NCBI GenBank assembly: GCA_031553035.1
Contig: JAVBLY010000002.1
Coordinates: forward strand, 1-64,000
Length of the DNA stretch: 64,000 nt
DNA from: JAVBLY01 sp031553035
GTDB taxonomy: Bacteria; Bacillota; Clostridia; Peptostreptococcales; Anaerovoracaceae
Direction of reading: 5' to 3'
Both the position numbers and the translations under genes were made by a program. Within the stretch, counting starts at the first letter, position 1. Every line of letters starts with the position of its first letter. Below the pieces are notes generated by a model, which had not been told where the DNA came from, searched no databases, and saw only the letters and a program-made list of their open reading frames with translations. Positions 43,159 to 53,229 of the stretch are shown one piece after another.

Positions 43159-44832
43159 TTAGATAGCTTTGGATGTTAACGCATCATCTATAGTTTTAAA
43201 TATCTTCTTGTCTGGGATAAGATCATCCAACTTGAAATTCTTGATGGATGTCCTCAGTCTGTTTACAGCACCGGCCAGACAGTAATCGATATCCTTTGAT
43301 TTAAGATCAGTGAAAAGCTTCCTCAGTTCCTGAGCCGCAGTGTCATCCAGCTGTGGTATTGCAGAAGCGTCTATTATGATAAAACTTGGATTTTCTTTTT
43401 CCACCATCTCATTAATATCATCAACAAACAACTTGATATTTGCAAATACCAGCATGGCGCTGAATCTGTATACAAGAACTCCCGGTATCTCTTTGGCCTT
43501 GGTATTGACAGAAAAATCGTAATAGCCGTCTCGGCCTTTTATTTTACCGAGGAATGCCCTTGGGGGTTTGGCAAGTCTCATTATTACATCTATGAATGAC
43601 AGAGCGATGCCGACCATGACGCCGAACAACACGCCGACGATCACGACGGATGCAGCTGATAATATCCAAATTATAGCTTCAGCTCTGCTGGCCCTCAATA
43701 GGAATCTCACCCGTCCTATTTCCAGGATACCGACCATGGCTGCGAAGACTATGCCTGCCAGGACCGGCTGAGGCATATAGTATAGAACTCCGCCCAGGAA
43801 GAGGACGATGAGTGTGATCACTATGACTGAAACTACGGAAACCATCTGCGATCTGCCATGGAACTGCTCACTTGCAGCTGTACGGGAAACGCTTCCGCTG
43901 GTGGGAGGGCATCCGGTAAATGATGCAAGGAGGCTTGATATGCCGTAAGCGAAGGTTTCTTTTTGTGAATCTATTGGGTAGTTTGACTTGTCGGCAAAGC
44001 TTTCTGCGGCGACGATGGATGCCGCGAATATTATTACCGCTGTTGCGAATCCGTACCCGATGAACAGAGACAGATTGCCTGCACCGAAAATATCAGGTAT
44101 GGAAAATGGGGGTATGCCTTTTGGTATGGAACCGACGGTGCTTACACCCAGTTTGTCAAAATGAAAGTATGCGCTGAGTGCCGTTGCGATAACCAGCAGT
44201 ATCAGTGCAAACGGTATTTTAGGCAGGAATTTTTTTCCAAGAAGAACGATGGCGATTGAACATACTGCCAATACGACTGACAATAAGCTGATGTCAGAAG
44301 CCTTTATAAACAGGACTGCAATGTTGTCGAAGAAATTTGAATCCGAGACTGTGACCCCGAACATTTTAGGAAGTTGACTTATCATGATAGATATTGATAT
44401 ACCGCTGATGAATCCACTCATTACAGGTTTGGATATATATTCTGAGAACCTCCCCAATTTCAGTATTGAAAAAATAATTAAAAATACGCCCGCATAAAAT
44501 GCCAGTACCGGTGCTGCCACGATTGCCTGGGCAGATCCGTAAGTTACTCCCATGGCTGTTAATGCTGATCCGGTAATGGCGCTTCCTCCTGCGTCCATGC
44601 CGAAGACCATCTGTTTTGAACTTGCAAAAAGCACGTAGCCAATGACAGGTATCATGGAAGCATAAAGCCCGTATATAGGCGGAAGTCCGGCTACCTGAGC
44701 GTACCCCATGGCTACAGGTATGGTAAGAGCCGCAACTATTATACCTGCCGGTATATCATTTTTCAGATAACTTAGTTTATATCCCCTGAAAGAAGGAAGT
44801 ATGTATTTGTTAAGCTTTTTGATCTTTGACAT
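43159..44832 (-). CDS. SulP family anion transporter with STAS domain
   Basis: The 557-residue protein has the SulP signature at its start (DIPAGIIVAALTIPVAMGYAQ, then GLPPIYGLYASMIPV), 12 or more membrane helices and a C-terminal STAS domain (about 440-555). SulP proteins move sulfate, bicarbonate or dicarboxylates. ATG at 44832 has GGGGTG six bases upstream; an upstream GTG at 44841 is less likely. It overlaps the FUSC-like gene by 23 bases, so the two are co-translated. Confidence 0.9.
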   Translation of the reverse strand: MSKIKKLNKYILPSFRGYKLSYLKNDIPAGIIVAALTIPVAMGYAQVAGLPPIYGLYASMIPVIGYVLFASSKQMVFGMDAGGSAITGSALTAMGVTYGSAQAIVAAPVLAFYAGVFLIIFSILKLGRFSEYISKPVMSGFISGISISIMISQLPKMFGVTVSDSNFFDNIAVLFIKASDISLLSVVLAVCSIAIVLLGKKFLPKIPFALILLVIATALSAYFHFDKLGVSTVGSIPKGIPPFSIPDIFGAGNLSLFIGYGFATAVIIFAASIVAAESFADKSNYPIDSQKETFAYGISSLLASFTGCPPTSGSVSRTAASEQFHGRSQMVSVVSVIVITLIVLFLGGVLYYMPQPVLAGIVFAAMVGILEIGRVRFLLRASRAEAIIWILSAASVVIVGVLFGVMVGIALSFIDVIMRLAKPPRAFLGKIKGRDGYYDFSVNTKAKEIPGVLVYRFSAMLVFANIKLFVDDINEMVEKENPSFIIIDASAIPQLDDTAAQELRKLFTDLKSKDIDYCLAGAVNRLRTSIKNFKLDDLIPDKKIFKTIDDALTSKAI

Positions 44833-45823
44833 TTTTGTCACCCCTTTTTTTGATTGCTCTTATTATTGCCGGAAGTGCAAGTCCGAAGACAGCCGCAACA
44901 AAGATTCCTATGAACACCCAACTTAATCTCTCAAAATATCTATAATAAATTTCCGTGACTGACTGCAGGGGATACAGCAGGAACGAAAAAACAACATACG
45001 TCATAAATGCCGGCATGAAGTAAGCTCTGCTTGCATGGAGGCCGGCTGCAAGTGCGGTAACAACTGCTGATAAAATCACGATGACCATACCAGGTGGCTG
45101 AAGCAGCATAACTATCGAAACTGCTGTGATGCCTACAAGTATGGATACCATACGCCAGACTGAGCGAAATTCTTCAGTTTCAGGCATCGGTCTCATGACA
45201 AATGCCGTTGATCCCACTATCCATCCGGTATGATCCAGATTGAAGCCCAGAAGTGATGCTGCAGCCAGCGCCGCGCCGTACAATAAGCCGTATATCTTAG
45301 CCACTTTTTTCGGGAGCAGTTTAGTTTCGGGTGCCGGAGGCTCTTCCCGTTCAGGGAAAAACAGTGCCACTATGAATGCAGTAATGGAACCTGCCGCCAT
45401 AACCACAAAAATCATCAGGGGAGTTTTGAAATCCGAATAACTGAGTCCGATCCCGATGATAGGTATTATCATTCCCAATGTGATAGGTGCCCATTTAAAT
45501 CTGGTGTTCAGCCAGACAGCCATTATTCCAAGTAAAGCCATTGCAATTGCGACCATCCAAATATTCAAATATGTTTTTAATAGTGTTCCCAGGAACAGAG
45601 AAACAGGGAAAATAACGCCCAGAAGCAGAATATAGACACGTTCTTTACGTTTAGGTCTGACTCCGCCGAACACAGCAGGGATCATGCCTATGAAGCATGC
45701 AAGACCGGTCTGTGGCTGATAAAGAATGGAGATTACGATAGCGGGGATGACCGATATCAATAACAGCAGAAATCCTCTGTTGTCCCAGGTGAAGTTTTTC
45801 TTAAAAAAGTCCGTAATATTCAA
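44810..45823 (-). CDS. FUSC-like membrane protein
   Basis: The 337-residue protein has about ten hydrophobic segments in two blocks separated by a charged linker (REEPPAPETKLLPKKVAK). The second block, with LDHTGWIVGSTAFVMRPMPE and EFRSVWRMVSILVG, matches the fusaric-acid-resistance type (FUSC_2) of aromatic acid exporters. It lies upstream of and overlaps the SulP gene, suggesting a joint role in anion or aromatic acid traffic. Confidence 0.7.
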   Translation of the reverse strand: MNITDFFKKNFTWDNRGFLLLLISVIPAIVISILYQPQTGLACFIGMIPAVFGGVRPKRKERVYILLLGVIFPVSLFLGTLLKTYLNIWMVAIAMALLGIMAVWLNTRFKWAPITLGMIIPIIGIGLSYSDFKTPLMIFVVMAAGSITAFIVALFFPEREEPPAPETKLLPKKVAKIYGLLYGAALAAASLLGFNLDHTGWIVGSTAFVMRPMPETEEFRSVWRMVSILVGITAVSIVMLLQPPGMVIVILSAVVTALAAGLHASRAYFMPAFMTYVVFSFLLYPLQSVTEIYYRYFERLSWVFIGIFVAAVFGLALPAIIRAIKKRGDKNVKDQKA

Positions 45824-45908
45824 TGTATTTTCCCTCTTCTAAATAAGGTGTCAATGCCCTGAAATATCTTATCAAAATAATACCCTATATATATGAAATA
45901 AAACATAT

Positions 45909-47447
45909 TTAGGATATCTTCATGTGTGGGTATACATCTCTCATGTAAGCGTCGTTATAGTGGTCATCGATGAACTGTTCGAATTTGTTTGCCGGCGGGA
46001 TGTCCTGCTGCCTCTGGCTCCACCTGCCCACTGCGATCCCGGATATCAGAAGGTCTAAAGTGAGGACGACAGCTATGGATATGGTGAAGAATCTTCTCGG
46101 TTTTATAGGGATGCTGTCAACGAGAGAGATTATCTTGGGATATATAAGTCTCATATACACTGTTCCCAGTATCCCCCAGAAAAACATGTATAAGCCGCTG
46201 GTCCTGCCGCCGAACATGCTCAAAGGTTCATCGGAATAATTCCATGATGTGGTCCCGAACATCAACTCCTGCATATAGCTCATACCGGCTTCAAATAAAC
46301 CTCCGATAAGTGCGCTGAAGAGGAAGAGCCAGATCATTTTTTTCTTGGCGATAGGATCCAGAAATAAAACAAGAAGTACCGCGCCAAGACCGTATACCTG
46401 GCTGAATGGACCGTAGATCATTCCCTGTCTGCTTTCAAAATAGCCGTTGTGGAGAACACAGTACAATGTTTCTATCACATAACCGGCGACGCAGCCGATT
46501 AGAAAGACCCAGATCAGCCTTGTAACAGTTACAGTGCTGTAACTGCGTTTGATGCTTGCCCACGGGCTTAACTTCTGTTTTTCCCTTGGTTCATCCTGCT
46601 TGGCGGTGTTTGAACGAAATTCGTGTTTGTGTATCAGATGTTTCAGGCTATCTGACATTTTGTCTTTTTCCAGTTGGAGAAATTTATATTCATCGGCATA
46701 TTCAAGAGGTACCAGCTTGGGAAACGCTTTGATTATCCTGCTTGCGCCGGCTTTTAAATTGAGGATACTCTTCATGTCAGCCATTATGTAATAGATTTCT
46801 TCGTTGTCTGCGTGTTTTTCCATACAGGATTCGATATCATCCGGCGTGAATTTCTCTTTGTCCATGAAATGGTATTTGTTATTGAGATTTTCAAGAGAAA
46901 TTTCGATCTCTCTTATCTTTTCCATACGCGACCTGATATCGATCATTGATGCAATGGAGAAAATCAGATCAAGCAGCAGAAGAGCGAGGATCATCGTTGT
47001 TAGAACCCTCAGCGACTCGGGATAGAACCAGTCCACTGCGGATTTCAGTAAAGGATTGATGAAATATAAGGTAACCGTCCCAAGGACACCGAATAAGGCA
47101 AAATTCATAAGGCTTGTCCTGCCGCGGAAGTGAAATTTTTCCTTGCTGTGATCCCACCACCTTGCAGAAAAAAGGTATTCGAACATAAACCCTGTAAGAA
47201 TCTCCATCAACGTTCCAAGTAGTGCAGAGATGAAAAAAATGAATATTGGATTATCTGTGACAAGAACCGAAAATCCGAAAATGAGAAGCATGGCCACCCC
47301 GTATGAAGGATCACACGGACCGAATAAAAATCCTCTGTTGACGAATCTTTTTGTTACTATACTTGCAACAAAGGACTCGCATATCCAGCCTAAAATGCTG
47401 TATGCAATAAATAAAAATGCCAGTTCAGAAAAGTGTAAGTCGATCAT
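45909..47447 (-). CDS. Duplicated CmpB-like (putative ABC transporter permease, PF06541) membrane protein
   Basis: The 512-residue protein has two related membrane halves joined by a soluble helical middle (about 175-305). Each half repeats the same elements: SILGWICESFVASI with NRGFLFGPCDPSYGVAMLLI in the first, and CVAGYVIETLYCVL with SRQGMIYGPFSQVYGLGAVL in the second. Both continue to a WWDHS or SWNYSDEP segment with FxGRTS. Usual members have one such unit. The family name is historical; no transport function is shown. Confidence 0.72.
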   Translation of the reverse strand: MIDLHFSELAFLFIAYSILGWICESFVASIVTKRFVNRGFLFGPCDPSYGVAMLLIFGFSVLVTDNPIFIFFISALLGTLMEILTGFMFEYLFSARWWDHSKEKFHFRGRTSLMNFALFGVLGTVTLYFINPLLKSAVDWFYPESLRVLTTMILALLLLDLIFSIASMIDIRSRMEKIREIEISLENLNNKYHFMDKEKFTPDDIESCMEKHADNEEIYYIMADMKSILNLKAGASRIIKAFPKLVPLEYADEYKFLQLEKDKMSDSLKHLIHKHEFRSNTAKQDEPREKQKLSPWASIKRSYSTVTVTRLIWVFLIGCVAGYVIETLYCVLHNGYFESRQGMIYGPFSQVYGLGAVLLVLFLDPIAKKKMIWLFLFSALIGGLFEAGMSYMQELMFGTTSWNYSDEPLSMFGGRTSGLYMFFWGILGTVYMRLIYPKIISLVDSIPIKPRRFFTISIAVVLTLDLLISGIAVGRWSQRQQDIPPANKFEQFIDDHYNDAYMRDVYPHMKIS

Positions 47448-47637
47448 ATCCCCGCATGCCCCTCATAGTCTATTGTGTTTGCGAATATTATACCTCATTA
47501 TTATATCTGTCAAACCTGAGTCCAAAGTTTTTTCTTCAAAATGCAATATTTATATACAAAATGGTGTCTAATGTATATAAAGAAAGTGTTATATCATAAA
47601 TATGAATATAGCGCACCGATATAGATTGGAGAACATA

Positions 47638-49947
47638 ATGCTGACGAAAAAAGCACCCATTTCGTTTATAATTATATTTGCGGTTTTGATTATGCTGGCA
47701 CCTGCCATGGTGCTTGCAGAAAATGAACCTGTTACTGTAGATGCATTTCAAAGCAAAGCCGACAACGGCACATTTTATGAAAATGAAGATGCCACGCTGA
47801 CCGGAACTGTACGGACCGGTGAGGGAATGGAATACATTGAGCTAGGTCTTTACACTTCCGGAAGCGGACTTACTAAGACATGTCGGCTGGATGATCCGGG
47901 GTCAAATGAAATGACCTGGAAATTTGATATCTCTTTACCGGGAAAAGGCGATTATGATGCCGGTTATTATTATGTGAAGATCATGAATGCAGGGGATGGC
48001 GAATATGAAGCTGACGCTCCTGCTTTTTCTGTGGTTGAGAGAGAGGCTGTAAAGAACACGGACTCGGGAATCAAGCTTAAGCCTAATTTGATAAAGGCAT
48101 ATGCATACAGTTATACGGCTAAATCAGCAGACAATGCCATCACTGTCACTTTTACGACCAGTGGAGCTGTCACCGGGCCATGTATCGTGGAATATACTCC
48201 TCTGACCGATCAGGATAAAACGAAAATTATGTCCAGGCAGAATAAGGAAGATTATTATGATTTTTACGGCATCGGCGATATAAAGATATTCGATGGTGAT
48301 CATAATGAAATAAAGGTAACAGATGCCACAGCTGAATTTAACTTGGATCTGCTTCTTAAGGGCGCAATATCCCTTGATTCAGATTACAATAATATTGGGG
48401 AAGAAGAGTGGGCGTATTGCGATTACCAATGGGATGAAGATGAGGATGATGAGGACTTTGATTTCAGCGATGATCAGGTTTACACCATGGGATCTTCCAC
48501 CTGGTTCTACGATTTCGATGGAGATCTCTTCATTTATGACGATGAGGATGACAGATATTACAACAAGGAAGATCATGAAGATTACTATATCAGCGCATCA
48601 GAAAAATACGGTAAGAACGATGATGAGGAAGGTTCGTACGATGAAGATTCTGACAGCGATGATGATTGGGATGAGGATTCTGATGAAGACGAAGACTCCG
48701 ATGAAAGCTATGACGAGGATATGTACTACAGCATAGACGGCCTTTATTATTACTATTATAATGACGGTTGGGATTACGACACCGACATGGATGACGGATA
48801 CTACTATGATTATTACTTCGGTGTTTACTGCTTTGATAACAGGTGTTACTACTACGATGAGACAAAAGATGCATTTTTTATCGATGAAAAATTCGAAGCT
48901 GAACACCAGGGCTTTTTTGACAACATGCACTTCATGATCGAAACAGAAAAATCGATTTATGGTGATGATGACGAAGATGATGAAGATGATGATTACAGGG
49001 ATAATGACGGCAGTGAAATCGGAAGTATCATGGATCCTGTCAGCTATGACGAGTGTAGTTTTGTAAAGGAATATGACTTATATTATCTGGAAGGAAACTT
49101 TTTCTACAAAGACGGCAATGCCTATTATTTTGACAAGGATTTCAATCCTTATCAGTTCTATGGGGACGGAAAATATTTCTATTCGGATAACGATTTATAT
49201 GATGAAATCGATGATTTCAGTTTTTACAAAAAAGCTTCAGGTGAGAGGGTATATCTGGATTACGATTGGGATGATGAAGTTATGTTCGATAGAGACATCG
49301 AGAATTTTGATCCGAATTACAAAACAAATCAGGATATTATATCTTATGACGGTACCGGAACGGGCAACCAGCTTAAGATAAAGAAGGGATCAGAAGTTTC
49401 ACTTAAAAATCTCAGAAAAAAAAGCGGGACAGAATGGGCTAAGATCGTATCTGAAGAAAATATAGATTTTTCGGCGCGAACTTTAGGGAAGATCAGCGGA
49501 ACAGCTCCTTCAGGTTTAAAAAGCTACTCCATCAACAGGCTGGGATTCACTGATATTGAAGGATTGACCCCCATTCTGGATAAAGACAGTGACTTTAATA
49601 TGCTGCATATCAATAAGGATACGGGAAAAGTGGAAGCTTTGCCCGCTACATTGTCTAATAAAAATATAATGACAGTAGAAAATGCCGGATTCTCACCTAC
49701 GGTTATTGCCAGCAGTATTGATAAAAGCGATGATGTTCTGGGTAATCAGGATGGTGCACCTGTAAATTCCGAGAAATCAGGCAGCGGTTTCGGAGTCCTG
49801 GGAAGAACGGCAAATTACAAGACAGGCGATGACAGTGACGCAGGGTTGTGGCTATGCCTGATGGTTGCTTCGGTTATTGGATTTGGAGTAACGATTATCT
49901 ATAGAAAAAGAGATTCCGGATATGGCAGTTGCGATCGTTTAGCCTGA
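47638..49947 (+). CDS. Acidic Asp/Tyr-rich surface protein with sortase signal
   Basis: The 769-residue protein has a signal peptide (1-27, ending MVLA) and a C-terminal sorting signal: YKTG (727-730), DDSDAG, a hydrophobic stretch and RKR, as in class B sortase substrates of Clostridia. ATG at 47638 has TTGGAG six bases upstream. The middle (about 230-560) is extremely rich in Asp, Glu and Tyr, with runs such as YYYYY and DEDEDSDE, built from loosely repeated blocks of the form DG-x-YYYxD. Two beta-rich domains flank it. No enzyme motif is seen. It may be a cell-wall protein that binds cations. A class B sortase is encoded at 56177. Confidence 0.75.
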   Translation: MLTKKAPISFIIIFAVLIMLAPAMVLAENEPVTVDAFQSKADNGTFYENEDATLTGTVRTGEGMEYIELGLYTSGSGLTKTCRLDDPGSNEMTWKFDISLPGKGDYDAGYYYVKIMNAGDGEYEADAPAFSVVEREAVKNTDSGIKLKPNLIKAYAYSYTAKSADNAITVTFTTSGAVTGPCIVEYTPLTDQDKTKIMSRQNKEDYYDFYGIGDIKIFDGDHNEIKVTDATAEFNLDLLLKGAISLDSDYNNIGEEEWAYCDYQWDEDEDDEDFDFSDDQVYTMGSSTWFYDFDGDLFIYDDEDDRYYNKEDHEDYYISASEKYGKNDDEEGSYDEDSDSDDDWDEDSDEDEDSDESYDEDMYYSIDGLYYYYYNDGWDYDTDMDDGYYYDYYFGVYCFDNRCYYYDETKDAFFIDEKFEAEHQGFFDNMHFMIETEKSIYGDDDEDDEDDDYRDNDGSEIGSIMDPVSYDECSFVKEYDLYYLEGNFFYKDGNAYYFDKDFNPYQFYGDGKYFYSDNDLYDEIDDFSFYKKASGERVYLDYDWDDEVMFDRDIENFDPNYKTNQDIISYDGTGTGNQLKIKKGSEVSLKNLRKKSGTEWAKIVSEENIDFSARTLGKISGTAPSGLKSYSINRLGFTDIEGLTPILDKDSDFNMLHINKDTGKVEALPATLSNKNIMTVENAGFSPTVIASSIDKSDDVLGNQDGAPVNSEKSGSGFGVLGRTANYKTGDDSDAGLWLCLMVASVIGFGVTIIYRKRDSGYGSCDRLA

Positions 49948-50907
49948 TCATTTGATCTTCATGGTTTTGACCTTGGATCTGCCCTTAAAATAGACTTTTC
50001 CGGCTTTTGGTTTTCCTATAATATCGGATACAGTCACAAAAGTATAGCCTTTTTTCTTTAGATCTTTGGTTATCTTTAATGCGGCGGTCACGCTTGTTTT
50101 ATGAATATCATGAAGCAGGATGATACTGCCGCTTTTTGTATTGCCGACGACTCTCTTTCGCACTGTGGCCGAGTTGCGGTCACGCCAGTCTTTTGGATCC
50201 ACACTCCACATGATCACAGCTTTGCCGCATCGTTTGGTTGTACTGTTTATAGCTCCTCCCGGTGGACGCATGAGCTTGGTTTTGGATCCTGTCACGCTCT
50301 TTATTATCTTGTCTGTCCTGCTGAGCTGACTCTTCAGAGTTGATGCACCCGCGTTGTGACTGTATGTATGATTAGCGATCTCATGACCGTTTTTATTGAT
50401 TTTTTTCAGGATCTTATTATTTGGTTTGGCCATAGAACCTACCACAAAAAAAGTTGCCTGTACATTCTGTTTTTTCAGTCCCTTAAGAAGTTTATTAGTA
50501 TATTTTCCCGGTCCGTCATCAAAAGTTATGGCAACCCATTTCTTCGCGACCGAAACCCGGCATGTCTTTTTTAAACCATCTACTTTGGCGGTTATGGTGC
50601 ATTCGCCCCATCCTTTTGCTTTGACTCTGCCATTACTGTTTACGATTGCAACTTTTCTGTTGCTGGATGTATATGTGACTTTGGCCGGGTATGCTTTCTC
50701 CGGCTTTACCGTTGGCTTCAAGGTAAGAGTATCTCCTCTTTTTCCAAATATCAGGCGCTTTGCATCCAGTTTTATGGATGTTGCCTTGACGGTGGCGGGG
50801 ACAGGTGGCGGCTCAACAGCACTGCCCGTTTCTGCAAGAGCTGTGTCAAGAGGCATACATAGCATTAGTGCAAGCATAATTGTAAAGGCTATGGATTTAT
50901 TTTTCAT
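49948..50907 (-). CDS. Secreted polysaccharide deacetylase with Ig-like domain
   Basis: The 319-residue protein has a signal peptide (1-25, ending ALA), a bacterial Ig-like (Big_2) domain (about 40-120, with LKPTVKPEKAYPAKVTYTSS) and a CE4 deacetylase domain. All five CE4 motifs are seen: TFDDGPG (Asp130/131), HEIANHTYSH (metal ligands His180 and His184), RPPGG (214-218), WSVDPKDWRD and LLHD. It would remove acetyl groups from peptidoglycan or another N-acetyl glycan outside the cell, giving lysozyme resistance in relatives. AAAGGATC precedes the start. Confidence 0.9.
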   Translation of the reverse strand: MKNKSIAFTIMLALMLCMPLDTALAETGSAVEPPPVPATVKATSIKLDAKRLIFGKRGDTLTLKPTVKPEKAYPAKVTYTSSNRKVAIVNSNGRVKAKGWGECTITAKVDGLKKTCRVSVAKKWVAITFDDGPGKYTNKLLKGLKKQNVQATFFVVGSMAKPNNKILKKINKNGHEIANHTYSHNAGASTLKSQLSRTDKIIKSVTGSKTKLMRPPGGAINSTTKRCGKAVIMWSVDPKDWRDRNSATVRKRVVGNTKSGSIILLHDIHKTSVTAALKITKDLKKKGYTFVTVSDIIGKPKAGKVYFKGRSKVKTMKIK

Positions 50908-51331
50908 ATGGATCCTTTCCCTAAGTAAACAGTGACCTTGATCACATGTTCTTTGTGACCCCTGACTACCAGCTGGTTGATAACAACATTTTCGTAAAAA
51001 TATTTACCCATATTATACCCCTTTTTCGTGCAAAAGTTTACTAGTTTGTCGTAATTGTCATAAGATGAGAATCCACAGATTCAATAATAAGACTTTCTTT
51101 CCACATGGTTTCAATGTACAATAGAGGCAAGAAGCAGCATGTAACAATGTATAGCATTTGAGGTGGGAATTTAAAGGTAGAATCTGATGCGAATACTGAA
51201 TGGACAAGAACTTTGTTCAGTCATGTTCGTTTTTTATTTTATGAAATTCTATTTATTGATCGGGAGGTGGAACCTGAGAGAGACACTGATCGGACAACTA
51301 ACACTATTATTGATATTACAGAGGTGGAAAA
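50908..51331 (+). other. 424-base gap with leader of the saccharopine-dehydrogenase-like gene
   Basis: No gene is seen. ACTGAATGGACAAGAAC can fold back on GTTCAGT, and a TTTTTTATTTT run follows at about 51231, which could be a terminator or attenuator in the leader. Between it and the start codon lie AGGTGGAACCT and two TGATCGG copies. No known riboswitch consensus could be matched with confidence. Confidence 0.35.
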
Positions 51332-52561
51332 ATGGGTAAGAAAATATTGGTACTGGGCACTGGAGCGCAGGGCTCTACCGTGGCCTTAAGAATGGACGAA
51401 GAACCAAATGTTGAAAAAATCATATGTGCTGATTACGACCAAAAAGCAGTCGACTCTTTAACCGGACAGCTAAAAAAAGGCAGAAGCGTACAGGTCGATG
51501 CATCAAAGATGGAAAATATTGTTGAAGTGGCTCGCGGTGTGGATCTGATAGTGAACGCACTTCCGCTTGAGTTCGGCAAAAAAGTTCTGGATGCGGCACT
51601 TGAAGTAAAGACAAACTATCAGGATTTTGCAACTCCCGAAACTCCCGAACTTCATGAAAGTTGGGTAGAAGGATTCAAGGTTTTATTCAGAGACTACAGC
51701 CCCAAGTTTGCGGCAAACGGTAATCTTGCCATATGCGGAACAGGTTCGGCTCCCGGGCTGATCATGGCGGCATCCCGTCTTGCAGTCAAAGACCTTGACA
51801 CCTGCGATACCATATACAATATCGTCTGGGAAGGCGTTGAAGCCAAGAGATTTCAGCCGTTCTGGTGGTCCCCCGTGTCGGCTCTCATCGATATGTCGGG
51901 AAAAGCGTACGCTTTTATAGACGGTGAGATAGTAAGAACAGAAGCGTTCAGCATGCCAATAAAAAGACAGTATGACTATATGGACAAGGAAGTTGAATTC
52001 GTGGAACACGAACATGACGAACCTGTCCAGATCGGACTTAATGCAAAGACTCACTTCAAGGGATGTAAGAATGCATATTTCAAATACGCAGGTGCAGGAA
52101 TCGATTTTGCCAAACCTCTTTACAGAGCAGGTCTCCTTTCAAGGGAAGTCGAAGAGATTAACGGGCAGAAGATAGTGCCGTTTGATCTGGTCCTCAAACA
52201 TCTTCCTCCTGCTCCTAAATATAAGGAAGAAATAAAAGAGATAATAGATGAAGGCCTTGTCAGCGACTCAGGCTGTATGGTCATTGAAGCTTACGGTGAA
52301 AAGGGCGGCAAAAAAGTTCGGAATGAAGTTCACGTATTCGCTCCCGGACTGGTTGATTCTTTCGAAAGATCGGGCCTCACGGCGGAAATGTATCTGACAG
52401 GTCAGGGCGGAGCACTTTTTACGAAGATGTTCGCCAATGACAAATACGATCAGACCGGTCTGATCACATCAGACATGCTGACCTACGACGAAATAGATTA
52501 CTATTTCGAAGAAGCGGCGAAGCTGGATATCACACTGGATACCAAACAGGTTGAACTGTAA
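51332..52561 (+). CDS. Saccharopine dehydrogenase family NAD(P)-binding protein
   Basis: The 409-residue protein starts with a Rossmann nucleotide site, ILVLGTGAQGSTVALRM, and matches saccharopine dehydrogenase-like enzymes in its central CGTGSAPGLIM and the Trp-rich FQPFWWSPVSALIDM. Relatives act in lysine or carboxyspermidine metabolism; the substrate here is not determined. GAGGTGG precedes the ATG. It is a single-gene unit ended by the hairpin at 52598. Confidence 0.8.
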   Translation: MGKKILVLGTGAQGSTVALRMDEEPNVEKIICADYDQKAVDSLTGQLKKGRSVQVDASKMENIVEVARGVDLIVNALPLEFGKKVLDAALEVKTNYQDFATPETPELHESWVEGFKVLFRDYSPKFAANGNLAICGTGSAPGLIMAASRLAVKDLDTCDTIYNIVWEGVEAKRFQPFWWSPVSALIDMSGKAYAFIDGEIVRTEAFSMPIKRQYDYMDKEVEFVEHEHDEPVQIGLNAKTHFKGCKNAYFKYAGAGIDFAKPLYRAGLLSREVEEINGQKIVPFDLVLKHLPPAPKYKEEIKEIIDEGLVSDSGCMVIEAYGEKGGKKVRNEVHVFAPGLVDSFERSGLTAEMYLTGQGGALFTKMFANDKYDQTGLITSDMLTYDEIDYYFEEAAKLDITLDTKQVEL

Positions 52562-52597
52562 AACTTCACTGAAGATATTTAAGAATATAAACTGGTG

Positions 52598-52633
52598 CGG
52601 AAGCGATATTAATATGTCGCTTCCGTTTCCTTT
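52598..52633 (+). terminator. Rho-independent terminator
   Basis: CGGAAGCGA (52598-52606) and TCGCTTCCG (52617-52625) form a perfect 9-bp stem followed by TTTCCTTT, directly after the saccharopine-dehydrogenase-like gene. Confidence 0.75.
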
Positions 52634-52636
52634 CCG

Positions 52637-52819
52637 TGCAAGAAAAAATACCAAATTCTGTCCCAAATTTGAGGGAGTGTGGTGTTTTTCTTAGCGTTTT
52701 CTTGGGCGCTCAACCATAATGGAAGATAATACATGATAATAGAAAACTGTTTCAAATCTGGAAGCTTAATTTACCACATCCCCTCAATTTTAAGACATAA
52801 AATCCACAAAAAAGTTGCA
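52637..52819. repeat. Dispersed inverted-repeat element, copy 2 (183 bp)
   Basis: It has the same ends (TGCAAGAAAAAAT and AAAAAGTTGCA) and the same internal landmarks as the copy at 30268-30449, including GAGGGAGTGTGGTG. The two copies differ at scattered positions, so they are not a recent duplication. It sits immediately behind a terminator. Confidence 0.7.
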
Positions 52820-52932
52820 TCTGACATCTTGTGCAGGTCAACGGTCTATTTATTCTGCAATATACTTTATGTATGACAGCTGGTGCGGGTCAATTAATTA
52901 TACATAAAGAATCACAAAATGCAGAGGATACC

Positions 52933-53229
52933 ATGTTCAAGAACAGAGGCCGTGACGGATCCAACAATATATCAGGCAAGCGTATCGCCAAATTCAGAAA
53001 AAAGCTGAATCTGTCCCAGAGGGAGCTGGCAGATGCCATGCAGCTTATCGGACTTGATATAGGGAAGAATGCTATCCAGACAATCGAAAGCGGCGAAAGG
53101 TTCGTAACTGATCTTGAACTAGCTTATTTTGCATATTTCTTCGGGAAATCAACCGAAGAACTCTTAAGTTTCAATAAAAAATATATTCAAGATGCATCTC
53201 TGGCACAAAAAGTTGCTGAAGATGATTAA
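52933..53229 (+). CDS. XRE family helix-turn-helix regulator
   Basis: The 98-residue protein consists mostly of a Cro/C1-type domain: GKRIAKFRKKLNLSQRELAD, then IGKNAIQTIESGERFVTD and LELAYFAYFFGKSTEELL. ATG at 52933 has GAGG five bases upstream; the frame is open further upstream but without support. Target unknown. It ends tail to tail with larE, overlapping by four bases. Confidence 0.82.
   Translation: MFKNRGRDGSNNISGKRIAKFRKKLNLSQRELADAMQLIGLDIGKNAIQTIESGERFVTDLELAYFAYFFGKSTEELLSFNKKYIQDASLAQKVAEDD

Noticed and set aside
48598..48930. Long reverse frames opposite the acidic surface protein gene
   Set aside because: The Asp/Glu/Tyr codon bias on the forward strand removes stops on the reverse strand; there is no start context.
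51160..51331. Possible lysine or glycine riboswitch before the saccharopine-dehydrogenase-like gene
   Set aside because: Fragments such as GGTAGA and GAGAGACAC resemble parts of these aptamers, but the remaining conserved cores are missing.
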